From: Hungatella sp. UBA3402
GTDB taxonomy: Bacteria; Bacillota; Clostridia; Lachnospirales; Lachnospiraceae
DNA length: 11,990 nucleotides
Assembly: GCA_002358555.1 (NCBI GenBank)
Contig: DEPC01000121.1
Coordinates: forward strand, 1 to 11,990
Reading direction: 5' to 3'
Below the pieces are notes generated by a model. That model saw nothing but the letters and a program-made list of their open reading frames with translations. It did no database searches and was not told where the DNA came from. How positions within the stretch are numbered: the first letter of the stretch is position 1; the number at the start of each line of letters is the position of its first letter. Position numbers and translations under genes: made by a program. Positions 1-7,076 of the stretch are shown in pieces.

Positions 1-53
1 CGTTTTCATCATATTATACAAAAATTTATCTAAAAATTTAGAAACAATGCCTA

Positions 54-82
54 TTTACAGGATAAATTGTTTTTACTATAAT
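54..82 (+). promoter_or_regulatory. Sigma-A promoter of the scrA-like PTS gene
   Basis: The -35 box TTTACA (54-59) and a perfect -10 box TATAAT (77-82) are separated by 17 bases, the optimal spacing. Transcription should start near 89-90, leaving a leader of about 97 nt before the PTS start codon. The operator-like palindrome at 96-109 lies a few bases after the expected start site, a classical position for repression. Confidence 0.8.
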
Positions 83-95
83 GGTAGCTATAAAG

Positions 96-109
96 TGTAA
101 TCGATTTCA
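96..109. promoter_or_regulatory. LacI/CcpA-family operator (ScrR operator or cre site)
   Basis: TGTAATCGATTTCA has the central CG and near-palindromic arms typical of LacI-family operators. It matches the CcpA cre consensus TGNAARCGNWWWCA at all specified positions except one (T at the R position). It sits just after the predicted transcription start of the PTS gene. It could be bound by the ScrR-like repressor encoded at 2539, by CcpA, or by both; sequence alone does not separate these. Confidence 0.65.
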
Positions 110-186
110 TAAAATCAATAAAACAATCCATGAAAAGCAAAAAGTTAAAACAGCAAGAGCAAGAGCAGGAGAAGGAGGAATATGTA

Positions 187-2175
187 ATGGCTATGGATTA
201 TGGCAAATGTGCAAAAGAGATTTATGAGACTTTGGGAGGCAGAGATAATCTGGTAAGTGCGGCTCATTGTGCTACAAGATTACGTCTGGTAACTGTAGAT
301 AATAGCAGAATTGATATGAAAAAGTTAGAAGATATTGATGGGGTTAAGGGAGTATTCAGCAACAATGGCCAACTTCAGCTCATCATTGGTACAGGAACTG
401 TAAACAAGGTTTATGATGAATTTTTGAAAATCAGCGGCATGACAGCAGCTACCAAGGAAGAGGTAAAAGCAGCAGCAGCGGCGAAACAGCCCATTATCAA
501 ACAGATGGTAAAGGCTATGGGAGATGTGTTTGTGCCTATTTTACCTGCTATTGTGGCATCAGGACTGATGATGGGGTTGGTGGAAGCTTTGGGGAAAGCG
601 CTTCCCTCATTTGCAGGAAGTGATTGGTATGGGATTTTAGATTTGCTGGCCAATACAGCATTTGTATTTCTTCCTGTGTTGATTGCAGTATCTGCAGCCA
701 GAGTATTTGGAGGAAATATTTTTCTAGGTGCAGTAATCGGCATGATTATGATTCACCCTAATCTAATCAATGCATGGTCTGTAGGCAGTATGAATCCATC
801 TGATATTCCAGTATGGCATCTGTTTGGTTTTTCTATCCGTCAGGTGGGTTATCAAGGGCATGTGATTCCAGTAATTATAGCAGTATGGATTATGTGTCGT
901 CTGGAAAAATGGCTTCACAATCATGTGCCAGAAATGATTGACTTGTTTGTAACTCCTCTATGTACTGTGATGCTTACAGCATTTCTGACTTTGGGGATTA
1001 TTGGACCAGTATTTTCTACGGCTGAGAATTATATCTTAAATTTTGCCCAATGGATTATCACAGTAGGTCATGGGATTGGAGCTATGATTATGGGAGCCTT
1101 GTATCCATTTACAGTAGTATGCGGAATTCACCATATGTACAATGTGATTGAGGCAGGAATGTTGTCAGCAGCCGGAGGGTTGAATACCTGGATGCCGATT
1201 GCCTCCGCAGCTAATTTTGCACAGGGAGCAGCATGTCTGGCAGTAGGACTTAAGTCAAAGAATCATAAGACAAAAGCAGTAGCAATTCCATCTTCTCTGT
1301 CTTCAGCACTTGGAATTACAGAGCCAGCTATTTTTGGTGTTAATCTTCGATTTATGAAACCACTTCTATGTGGTATGGTAGGAGGCGCCTGCGGAGCAAT
1401 ATTGGGAGCAATATTTCATATTGGAGCAACCTCTTATGGAGTGACAGGTATTCCAGGATTTTTGATTACATTGGATTATACTGTACAATATGCGATTGTT
1501 TTAGTAGTATCCTTTGTAATCTCATTTTCTTTAACCTGGGTATTATGGAAGGAAGAGGAGGAAGGACAAAAAGGAACAGATAAGGGAGCAAAAAGTAAAA
1601 CTGACAAACAGACAGATACAATAGAGAATCAAATACATAATCATAAGACTCAGACTGGCAATGGAGAAAACGATTTGTCAGTGGAGACGCTTTTAAAAGA
1701 GATTCCAGTGATTGATTTAGAGGACAATACCTTATACGCACCTGTAAAGGGAAATGTTGTCAGCCGTAATGCAATTCCTGATGAGACATTTGCATCGGGA
1801 ATCTTGGGAGATGGTGTGGGAATTGAGCCAGAAATAGGGGGTGTGGTTGCCCCATGTGACGGGGAAATCGCTTCTGTGACAGATACTTGCCATGCTATTG
1901 GAATGATAAGTGATAGTGGAGTGGAAGTTTTAATTCATGTCGGAGTAGACACAGTAAATATGAAAGGCGATGGTTTTGAGTTATTCGTGAACATGGGCGA
2001 TAAGGTAAAAGCAGGGCAAAAGCTTTTGACTTTTGATATAGAGAAGATTAAAGCAGCAGGATATAGCACCACGACTGCCGTTTTAGTGGGAAATACGTAT
2101 CAATATTCTAAAGTTGTAGTGCAAAAGGTCGGAAAAACAGAGCTGCTGGAGAAGATAGTGTCTCTGGAGGTGTAA
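187..2175 (+). CDS. scrA: PTS sucrose-family transporter, EIIBCA single chain
   Basis: This membrane permease takes up a sugar and phosphorylates it using phosphate relayed from HPr. From the N-terminus, an EIIB domain (about 1-80) carries the phosphocysteine C28 in AAHCATRLRL. A multi-span EIIC domain (about 105-455) has the conserved GITEPAIFG motif. A charged Lys/Glu/Gln-rich linker (about 456-505) leads to an EIIA domain of the glucose type, with active-site H584 in LIHVGVDT and a second histidine in CHAIG. The start was set at the ATG at 187, because GGAGGA ends seven bases before it; an in-frame ATG at 130 has no ribosome site and would add 19 Lys/Gln/Glu-rich residues that do not belong to the domain. 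The length is 662 residues. The EIIBC sequence resembles sucrose permeases more than beta-glucoside ones, and the LacI-type gene downstream fits a sucrose locus. Trehalose remains a possible substrate. No sucrose-6-phosphate hydrolase gene is in the window. Confidence 0.88.
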   Translation: MAMDYGKCAKEIYETLGGRDNLVSAAHCATRLRLVTVDNSRIDMKKLEDIDGVKGVFSNNGQLQLIIGTGTVNKVYDEFLKISGMTAATKEEVKAAAAAKQPIIKQMVKAMGDVFVPILPAIVASGLMMGLVEALGKALPSFAGSDWYGILDLLANTAFVFLPVLIAVSAARVFGGNIFLGAVIGMIMIHPNLINAWSVGSMNPSDIPVWHLFGFSIRQVGYQGHVIPVIIAVWIMCRLEKWLHNHVPEMIDLFVTPLCTVMLTAFLTLGIIGPVFSTAENYILNFAQWIITVGHGIGAMIMGALYPFTVVCGIHHMYNVIEAGMLSAAGGLNTWMPIASAANFAQGAACLAVGLKSKNHKTKAVAIPSSLSSALGITEPAIFGVNLRFMKPLLCGMVGGACGAILGAIFHIGATSYGVTGIPGFLITLDYTVQYAIVLVVSFVISFSLTWVLWKEEEEGQKGTDKGAKSKTDKQTDTIENQIHNHKTQTGNGENDLSVETLLKEIPVIDLEDNTLYAPVKGNVVSRNAIPDETFASGILGDGVGIEPEIGGVVAPCDGEIASVTDTCHAIGMISDSGVEVLIHVGVDTVNMKGDGFELFVNMGDKVKAGQKLLTFDIEKIKAAGYSTTTAVLVGNTYQYSKVVVQKVGKTELLEKIVSLEV

Positions 2176-2256
2176 ATGTTTAAGTTCGTCATATAGTCAT
2201 TACAAAGAATTGATTTTTCCTCTATTTGAGTTTTCCCATTTTTTAAATTGACTCGT

Positions 2257-2375
2257 TGTGGTAGCTAAAATTGGTAGGCAGGAGTAACGCAGCAAACCAG
2301 ATACCCCGCAGCCCTGCGTCTTCAGAGCCTTCTTCCGTGCGTTACTTCTGTTTACAACTTTTAACTACCACCACA
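2257..2375 (+). repeat. 119-nt imperfect inverted repeat, long hairpin
   Basis: The left arm 2257-2291 and right arm 2338-2375 can fold into a stem of about 35 pairs, enclosing a 46-nt apical region that has its own 5-bp palindrome (CGCAG-CC-CTGCG, 2307-2318). After a 5-bp base and a 3-nt bulge (2368-2370), 27 of 30 positions pair, three of them as G.T. Those three pairs are G.U only in a plus-strand transcript and would be C.A on the other strand, so plus-strand RNA folding is favoured. No T-run follows, so it is not a standard terminator. It lies in the 363-base gap between scrA and scrR; the rest of that gap shows only the scrR promoter. It may be a dispersed palindromic element, a MITE remnant, or a structured RNA. 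I do not recognise the family. Confidence 0.7.
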
Positions 2376-2458
2376 GACATTTATTCATAAATTTAGTATT
2401 TATGCAGCTTTATAAACAAGTTCTTGGAAAAAATGGGGAAACTTAAATTCCTATAAGG

Positions 2459-2487
2459 TTGACGCTAATACCAAAAAATGGCATAAT
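2459..2487 (+). promoter_or_regulatory. Promoter of the scrR-like gene
   Basis: TTGACG (2459-2464) and CATAAT (2482-2487) are 17 bases apart, each one base from consensus. The start site would be near 2494, giving a leader of about 45 nt. No copy of the 96-109 operator is visible here, so autoregulation is not supported. Confidence 0.65.
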
Positions 2488-2538
2488 GGAGCAAAACCAA
2501 GCTGTGTAGTAAGGCAGCGGACAGGAAATGAAAGAAGT

Positions 2539-3573
2539 ATGAATATTGGAGAGATTGCAAAGCGGGCAGGTGTGTCTAGTGCAGCAGTGTCCCGCTATTT
2601 TAATAACGGCTATATATCGGAAGAAAAGAGGGAGGCAATCCGCAGGGTGGTGGAAGAGACAGGATATCGTCCTTCTCTTCAAGCACAGACCTTGCGGACC
2701 AGAAAGACAAAGATGGTGGGAGTGATTCTGCCAAAGATTGATTCTGCAGCCGCCATAGGCAGCATGGTAGCAGGAATTTTGTCCGTGCTAAATGAAAATG
2801 GATATCAGCTTCTTCTGGCTGACACTCAGAATAATCCGCATAAAGAATTGGAATATTTATCTATTTTTAATGAAAAACAGGTTGATGGAGTAATCTTTAT
2901 TGCCACAGTATTTACAAATGCTCACAAGAAAGCATTAAAAGATATGCCTGTTCCTGTGGTGATTACAGGTCAAATGCTCTCAGGATATCATTGTGTTTAT
3001 CATGATGATTATCATGCATTTTATGATATCTCCCGTCTAGTGCTTGAAAAGGGGCGGCGTTGTCTGGGATTTATAAGTGTATTTCACCAAGATAAGGCTG
3101 CAGGCTTCAGCAGATATCAGGGATTTTGTGATGCAGTGAGCGATGCGGGATTAGAAGCATTGAAGGATAACTATGTGATTGCTGATTTTACCATTGATTC
3201 TGGATATGAAAAGGCAAAGGAATTGTTGAGGCAATGTAAAGAGAATGGTGCAACATTAGATGGAATTATCTGTGCAACAGATTCGATTGCAATTGGTGTT
3301 ATGCAGTATTTGAAAGAACTATGTATTAGAGTTCCAGATGAGATTATGGTGACAGGCCATGGAGATATGGTACTTTCTGATGTGGTAGCACCTACTTTGA
3401 CTACAATTCGTTATTCTTATGAAGAAACTGGAAGTTTGGCAGCAACCATGCTTTTGGAATTGCTTGAGAATAAAGAAAGTGCTGTGAGAGAGATTAAGAT
3501 GGGATATTTTATTGTGGAGAAAGAGTCTACAGAGGAGATAGGGAAACAATTTGATATCTGGACAGAAGACTAG
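2539..3573 (+). CDS. scrR: LacI/GalR-family transcriptional repressor, ScrR-like
   Basis: This DNA-binding regulator of 344 residues has the usual LacI-family length. The N-terminal helix-turn-helix (about 1-46) reads IGEIAKRAGVSSAAVSRYF, followed by a hinge region rich in LRTRKT (about 52-58). A periplasmic-binding-protein-like effector domain (about 59-335) follows, beginning MVGVILPKI. The likely role is repression of the upstream PTS gene through the operator at 96-109 and release on binding a sugar or sugar phosphate. Its position next to a sucrose-type PTS supports this, and the wording of the HTH resembles clostridial ScrR proteins as I recall them. The ribosome site before the ATG is weak (AAAGAAG), consistent with low expression of a repressor. 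It has its own promoter at 2459-2487, and its last codons contain the promoter of the following ABC operon. Confidence 0.82.
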   Translation: MNIGEIAKRAGVSSAAVSRYFNNGYISEEKREAIRRVVEETGYRPSLQAQTLRTRKTKMVGVILPKIDSAAAIGSMVAGILSVLNENGYQLLLADTQNNPHKELEYLSIFNEKQVDGVIFIATVFTNAHKKALKDMPVPVVITGQMLSGYHCVYHDDYHAFYDISRLVLEKGRRCLGFISVFHQDKAAGFSRYQGFCDAVSDAGLEALKDNYVIADFTIDSGYEKAKELLRQCKENGATLDGIICATDSIAIGVMQYLKELCIRVPDEIMVTGHGDMVLSDVVAPTLTTIRYSYEETGSLAATMLLELLENKESAVREIKMGYFIVEKESTEEIGKQFDIWTED

Positions 3574-3588
3574 GGAAGATGGTATAAT
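3559..3588 (+). promoter_or_regulatory. Promoter of the ABC importer operon
   Basis: TGGACA (3559-3564, one mismatch) and a perfect TATAAT (3583-3588) are 18 bases apart. The -35 box lies inside the last codons of scrR. The predicted start near 3595 leaves about 50 nt before the lipoprotein ATG. Read-through from scrR is also possible because no terminator separates the two genes. Confidence 0.65.
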
Positions 3589-3646
3589 AACAGAGCTAAC
3601 CCAGAAGAAGACTTATGGGAAAGAAAAAGAAAGAGAGGATTTTTGT

Positions 3647-4786
3647 ATGAAAAAAGTATTATCCATGTTCCTGGCATATGCCATGACAGCAGTTGTGTTG
3701 ACAGGTTGTTCTTCCTCACAAGGAACTCTTGAGCAGTCAACAGCTACGGAAGCTTCTGTTACTTTGGAAGAAAGTAAAGAATCATCTTTGGAGGAAACGC
3801 CTGGCAAAGCAGATATGACGGAGACAGCAGATGCAAATGGCGAGACGGGCAAGGAAGCTGTTAAAGTAAGTCAGGAGGCACCAGGGGAGACGGTCACTCT
3901 GCGCATTGGCTCTTTAAAGGGCCCAACCACTATGGGACTAGCAGCTTTGATGGACAAACAGACCAAGGGAGAGGCTAAGGGGTCTTATGATTTTACCATG
4001 GTTACAGCTGCAGATGAATTGGTGGGAAAAATAGTATCTGGAGATTTGGACATTGCTCTAGTTCCAGCAAATATGGCGAGTATCTTGTATCAAAAGACCA
4101 ATCATGGAATCTCTGTATTAAATATCAATACTCTTGGGGTTTTGTATATCGTATCTGCCGATGAGTCTATTACAAGTATCCCCGATTTAAAAGGAAAGAC
4201 CATATATATGACAGGAAAAGGAACTACGCCGGATTATGTCTTCCAATATCTGTTAAGTTCTAATGGCCTCAGCAAAGATGAGGTAACGATTGAATATAAA
4301 TCTGAGGCAACAGAGGTGGCTGCGATTCTTAAAGAGCAGCCGGATGCCATTGGCCTTTTGCCTCAGCCTTTTGTCACAGTTGCTATGGCTCAGAACGAAA
4401 GTTTAAAAATGGTCATGGATTTGAATTCTGAATGGGATAATCTTCAGATAGAAGATGGAGGACGTCTTGTGACAGGGGTTACAGTATGTCGTCAGGATGT
4501 GTTAAAGGATAAGGAACAGGCAGTAAAGCTGTTTCTGGAAGAACATTTTGAATCAGCAGATTTTGCCAATAGCCATGGAGAAGAGGCAGCACAAATGGTA
4601 GTTAATGCAGGAATTATAGAAAAAGCTCCTGTTGCACAGAAAGCTCTCCCTTATTGCAGTATAGTATGTATCGATGGAGAGCCTATGAAGGAAATGTTGT
4701 CCGGATATTTGAATGTGCTCTATCAACAGGAGCCTGCTTCTGTAGGGGGACAGCTTCCTGATGACGGATTTTATTATTTGCCTTGA
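3647..4786 (+). CDS. ABC importer substrate-binding lipoprotein, NitT/TauT type
   Basis: This extracellular solute-binding protein of 379 residues starts with a lipoprotein signal peptide; the lipobox LTGC places the lipidated cysteine at residue 21. A Ser/Glu/Thr-rich acidic linker (about 22-80) tethers the binding domain, which begins at VTLRIGSLKGPTTMG and resembles the two-lobed SsuA/ThiY/NMT1-like proteins. SIPDLKGKTIYMTGKGTTPDYV is the hinge-region pattern of this family. The ATG at 3647 was chosen because the hydrophobic signal follows directly and AGAGAGGA lies just upstream; an in-frame ATG at 3551 would put 32 charged residues ahead of the signal peptide. The permease and ATPase follow. 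Family members carry sulfonates, nitrate, thiamine precursors and other small compounds; nothing in this sequence decides the substrate. Confidence 0.85.
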   Translation: MKKVLSMFLAYAMTAVVLTGCSSSQGTLEQSTATEASVTLEESKESSLEETPGKADMTETADANGETGKEAVKVSQEAPGETVTLRIGSLKGPTTMGLAALMDKQTKGEAKGSYDFTMVTAADELVGKIVSGDLDIALVPANMASILYQKTNHGISVLNINTLGVLYIVSADESITSIPDLKGKTIYMTGKGTTPDYVFQYLLSSNGLSKDEVTIEYKSEATEVAAILKEQPDAIGLLPQPFVTVAMAQNESLKMVMDLNSEWDNLQIEDGGRLVTGVTVCRQDVLKDKEQAVKLFLEEHFESADFANSHGEEAAQMVVNAGIIEKAPVAQKALPYCSIVCIDGEPMKEMLSGYLNVLYQQEPASVGGQLPDDGFYYLP

Positions 4787-4868
4787 TTTTTCTGATATAT
4801 CTGTGATATTCAGGTTGATTGTAAATCATGGCAGATAGTCTGTTAATAATGAAAGGGGAATAGGGCTA

Positions 4869-4907
4869 ATGATAGTGTTTTGCAATAGCCCCTATAAAAT
4901 TTTATGA
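4869..4907 (+). CDS. Possible 12-codon leader peptide coupled to the permease
   Basis: A short frame encoding MIVFCNSPYKIL is preceded by AAAGGGG at 4852-4858, ten bases before its ATG. Its TGA stop (4905-4907) overlaps the permease start in the form ATGA (4904-4907), the usual geometry for termination-reinitiation. The leader ATG opens the loop of a hairpin whose arms are 4860-4868 and 4886-4895 (nine pairs with one bulged C). The permease start has no ribosome site of its own. The peptide may be a translational coupling device, or the remnant of a frame joined to the permease before a one-base change. Nothing shows that the peptide itself has a function. Confidence 0.4.
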   Translation: MIVFCNSPYKIL

Positions 4908-5680
4908 ACTATGATGTCACGGCAAAGCACTGGCGTAAGCTAGGAATTGCCATGTTCTGGTTTGCGGTGTGGCAACTTGCAGTTCTGGCCATTGATAATG
5001 ACATTATCTTAGCAGGACCATGGGATACAATCCTAGCTTTGGGGCGACTGATTCCTACTGGGGAATTCTGGCGCTCCATTGCCATTTCTTTTGGAAAAAT
5101 TAGCTTTGGCTTTGGAGCTGCCTTTGTCATAGGAATTGTTCTAGGAAGCTTTGGATATCATGTTCCCTTGTTTGAAGAGCTGTTGGAACCCATGATATCT
5201 TTATTAAAATCGGTTCCTGTAGCTTCTTTTGTAATCTTGGCCTTGATTTGGGCTGGTTCTGAAAATTTATCTGTGGTGATTGCATTTGTGGTGGTATTGC
5301 CTATGATTTATGTAAATACTTTGGCAGGATTGGAAAGTACGGATAAAAAGCTGTTAGAAATGGCAAAAGTTTTTTGCATGACAAGGCGGAAAAAGATCCA
5401 TTATATTTATCTGCCAGCACTTCTCCCTTATTTAAAAAGTGGTTGTAAGATTGCCCTTGGAATGAGCTGGAAATCTGGAGTTGCAGCAGAAGTGATAGGT
5501 GTTCCAACTAATTCTATAGGAGAAAGGCTTTATATGTCCAAGATATATTTGAATACATCTGATTTGTTGGCTTGGACATTCGTAATCATTACGATTAGTG
5601 CTTTGTTTGAAAGGATAGTGCTGTGGCTTTTATCTCGATTGGAGCCAAAGGGAGGAATTCATGAGCCTGGAAATCTATAA
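4904..5680 (+). CDS. ABC importer permease, NitT/TauT (BPD-type) family
   Basis: This integral membrane protein of 258 residues, a typical length, forms the channel of the importer. The first membrane segment is at about 13-30; further segments lie at about 65-83, 105-118, 122-138, 185-200 and 222-243. The cytoplasmic EAA loop that docks the ATPase is at about 152-180 (EMAKVFCMTRRKKIHYIYLP). The start at 4904 is forced by an in-frame TAA at 4895-4897 and lacks a ribosome site, so translation probably depends on the coupled leader at 4869-4907. It overlaps the ATPase gene by 20 bases. The substrate is unknown. Confidence 0.85.
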   Translation: MNYDVTAKHWRKLGIAMFWFAVWQLAVLAIDNDIILAGPWDTILALGRLIPTGEFWRSIAISFGKISFGFGAAFVIGIVLGSFGYHVPLFEELLEPMISLLKSVPVASFVILALIWAGSENLSVVIAFVVVLPMIYVNTLAGLESTDKKLLEMAKVFCMTRRKKIHYIYLPALLPYLKSGCKIALGMSWKSGVAAEVIGVPTNSIGERLYMSKIYLNTSDLLAWTFVIITISALFERIVLWLLSRLEPKGGIHEPGNL

Positions 5681-6236
5681 TATCACTAAGTCTTTTGATA
5701 GACTTAAAGTGTTGGAGAATGTGAATTTAACTCTGGAAGAACAGAATATTTATTGTCTGATGGGAGCCTCTGGTTCTGGAAAGACAACCTTGTTTCGGAT
5801 TATTCTGGGGCTGGAACATCCAGATTCTGGACTGGTGAAGGGAACAGAAGGAAAGAGATTCAGTGCCGTATTTCAGGAAAACCGGCTATGTGAAGCATAT
5901 ACTCCTCTGGAAAATGTCCTTATAACAGCAAAACGCGGGGTTACAGCAAAAGAAGCAAAATCAGAGCTTTGTCGACTGCTGCCAGAAGAAGCTATTCTTA
6001 GACCAGTTTTTACTTTAAGTGGAGGAATGAAACGCCGCACAGCTATCTGTCGGGCAGTTTTAGCCTGCTATGATATTCTTTTAATGGATGAACCATTTAC
6101 AGGACTAGATGAAATTACCAGACAAGAAGTTATTTGTTATATAAGGGAAAAGACAGAAAAAAAGCTGGTGATTTTATCTACTCATCAGGAAGAGGATGTG
6201 GAAGCTTTGGGAGCAAAACTGATAAGGTTAAAGTAA
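5661..6236 (+). CDS. ABC importer ATPase, NitT/TauT type (short form)
   Basis: This cytoplasmic ATP-hydrolysing subunit powers the importer encoded just upstream. All nucleotide-binding motifs are present: Walker A GASGSGKT (35-42), Q-loop Q72, signature LSGGM (119-123), Walker B ILLMDEP (139-145), D-loop GLD and switch histidine H175. At 191 residues it is shorter than the 240-260 residues of SsuB or TauB; the missing part is C-terminal to the core, so the enzyme should still be active. GGGAGGAA at 5651-5656 precedes its ATG. The 20-base overlap with the permease implies coupled translation. Confidence 0.88.
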   Translation: MSLEIYNITKSFDRLKVLENVNLTLEEQNIYCLMGASGSGKTTLFRIILGLEHPDSGLVKGTEGKRFSAVFQENRLCEAYTPLENVLITAKRGVTAKEAKSELCRLLPEEAILRPVFTLSGGMKRRTAICRAVLACYDILLMDEPFTGLDEITRQEVICYIREKTEKKLVILSTHQEEDVEALGAKLIRLK

Positions 6237-6348
6237 AGAGATATTTTCTTTGATTGGTTTATATACACCAGTATACAACTTTTTGATATTTACCTAGCAC
6301 CAGTAAAGCTGGGCAATGCCAGCGCAGGGAAGGAGCTTGCCATCATAC

Positions 6349-6391
6349 AGAAAAATCCGAAACTGTCCTCGATTAGATCCAAGTTCGGATT
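6349..6391 (-). terminator. Candidate terminator of the tRNA-Leu transcript
   Basis: Read on the minus strand, AATCCGAA (6391-6384) and TTCGGATT (6361-6354) form an 8-bp stem, extendable by two pairs past a bulge, directly followed by a run of five T. It begins 67 bases after the tRNA 3' end. The loop is long (22 nt), which makes it weaker than typical. The rest of 6237-6457 shows no gene. Confidence 0.45.
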
Positions 6392-6457
6392 ATCATTCTC
6401 TGATACAAAAAACGGCACAAAACCTGAACCGCTGAGATTCGATTTTGCACCATACAC

Positions 6458-6538
6458 TGCGGATGACAGGACTTGAACCTGCACGTCGGGGACACCAGAA
6501 CCTAAATCTGGCGCGTCTGCCAATTCCGCCACATCCGC
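6458..6538 (-). tRNA. tRNA-Leu (anticodon UAG)
   Basis: The minus strand folds as a class II tRNA of 81 nt. The acceptor stem is GCGGATG/CATCCGC, the anticodon stem CCAGA/TCTGG holds loop TTTAGGT with anticodon TAG (6504-6502), the variable arm has a GTC-CCC-GAC hairpin, and the T arm holds TTCAAGT. The long variable arm and anticodon identify leucine, reading CUA. The discriminator is A at 6458. CCA is not encoded, so it must be added after transcription. A consensus promoter lies 21 bases upstream. Confidence 0.95.
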
Positions 6539-6558
6539 TTGATTTGAAACTATTCAAG

Positions 6559-6587
6559 ATTATAGCAGAGGTTTTTGGTTTTGTCAA
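6559..6587 (-). promoter_or_regulatory. Consensus promoter of tRNA-Leu
   Basis: On the minus strand, TTGACA (6587-6582) and TATAAT (6564-6559) are both perfect and 17 bases apart. This strong promoter is typical of stable-RNA genes and points into the tRNA. Confidence 0.9.
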
Positions 6588-6631
6588 TAATAACATGTTG
6601 ACTCAAAATAAAGAACCTGTCATAATAAAAT

Positions 6632-6669
6632 AATAGCTCAGAAGCCAATGCTGTGCTATTTATTTTTGT
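6632..6669 (+). terminator. Rho-independent terminator, possibly bidirectional
   Basis: AATAGC-T-CAG (6632-6641) pairs with CTG-T-GCTATT (6651-6660), a ten-position stem with one T.T mismatch and a nine-base loop, followed by TATTTTTGT. The opposite flank is A-rich (AAAATA), so it can also work on the minus strand. It lies between the divergent tRNA and hydrogenase promoters and is the first convincing plus-strand terminator after the ABC operon. ABC transcripts may therefore run antisense through the tRNA gene. Confidence 0.7.
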
Positions 6670-6752
6670 ATGGTCCATTACAAGAAATCTAGAAATTTAT
6701 CGAAATCATTCCCATATTCTTTAAAAAAAAACACAAAATCATACAAAAGTAA

Positions 6753-6775
6753 TTGATAAAAATATCACAATGTGA
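6753..6775. promoter_or_regulatory. Candidate redox or effector operator in the hydrogenase promoter
   Basis: Two overlapping patterns sit on the promoter. TTGATAA-N4-ATCACAA (6753-6770) matches the Rex operator TTGTTAA-N4-TTAACAA at 11 of 14 specified positions, keeping the outer TTG and CAA. TCACA-A-TGTGA (6765-6775) is a perfect 11-base palindrome ending at the -10 box. A repressor here would block the polymerase. Rex, the NADH sensor, controls fermentation and hydrogenase genes in clostridia, which makes it the leading candidate, but the match is imperfect. Confidence 0.4.
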
Positions 6776-6781
6776 GATAAT
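6753..6781 (+). promoter_or_regulatory. Promoter of the hydrogenase operon
   Basis: TTGATA (6753-6758) and GATAAT (6776-6781), each one base from consensus, are 17 bases apart. An A-rich tract at 6722-6752 may act as an UP element. Transcription would start near 6788, giving a leader of about 45 nt before the first gene. The spacer contains a palindrome, annotated separately. Confidence 0.75.
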
Positions 6782-6831
6782 CAGAATTAGCTTTAAGAAA
6801 GCCTATTCTAAACTATGCGGAGGGATAAGTT

Positions 6832-7074
6832 ATGAAAGTAACAATTTGTATCGGAAGTGCATGTCATTTAAAGGGTTCCAGAGAAATTATCAAAGAAATG
6901 CAGGATTTAGTTGCTGCGAATGGAGTAAAGGACAAAGTAGATTTAAATGGTGCGTTTTGTAGTGGAAATTGTGTCAAAGAAGGGGTATGTGTAACCGTAG
7001 ACGGAACTTTATTCTCCTTAAAGCCAGATGAATGCAAGGATTTCTTCAATAAGGAAATCTTAGGGAGGCTGTAA
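6832..7074 (+). CDS. Small thioredoxin-fold [2Fe-2S] ferredoxin (NuoE/HndA-like)
   Basis: This 80-residue cytoplasmic protein is the isolated thioredoxin-like [2Fe-2S] domain of the NuoE family, without the N-terminal helical bundle of full NuoE subunits. The four cluster ligands are C6 and C11 in ICIGSAC, and C43 and C47 in CSGNC; C53 is extra. It probably carries electrons to or from one of the hydrogenases encoded downstream. GGAGGG at 6819-6824 precedes the ATG, and the next gene begins two bases after its stop, so the two are co-translated in one operon. Its partner is inferred from context. Confidence 0.85.
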   Translation: MKVTICIGSACHLKGSREIIKEMQDLVAANGVKDKVDLNGAFCSGNCVKEGVCVTVDGTLFSLKPDECKDFFNKEILGRL

Positions 7075-7076
7075 TC

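Noticed and set aside
13..44. A divergent minus-strand promoter (TATAAT at 18-13)
   Set aside because: The -10 matches but no acceptable -35 lies at normal spacing, and no gene is visible to the left.
130..186. A longer N-terminus for the PTS gene from the ATG at 130
   Set aside because: It has no ribosome site and would add a Lys/Gln/Glu-rich tail, while GGAGGA is correctly spaced for the ATG at 187.
3551..3646. A longer N-terminus for the binding lipoprotein
   Set aside because: It would put 32 charged residues before the lipoprotein signal and overlaps both scrR and the promoter.
6262..6284. Small hairpin with a T-run after the ABC ATPase
   Set aside because: The stem is only five A/T-rich pairs and the T-run begins several bases after it; too weak to call a terminator.
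6290..6633. Open frames on both strands across the tRNA gene
   Set aside because: They translate the tRNA itself, have no ribosome sites, and the RNA fold with its consensus promoter explains the sequence.
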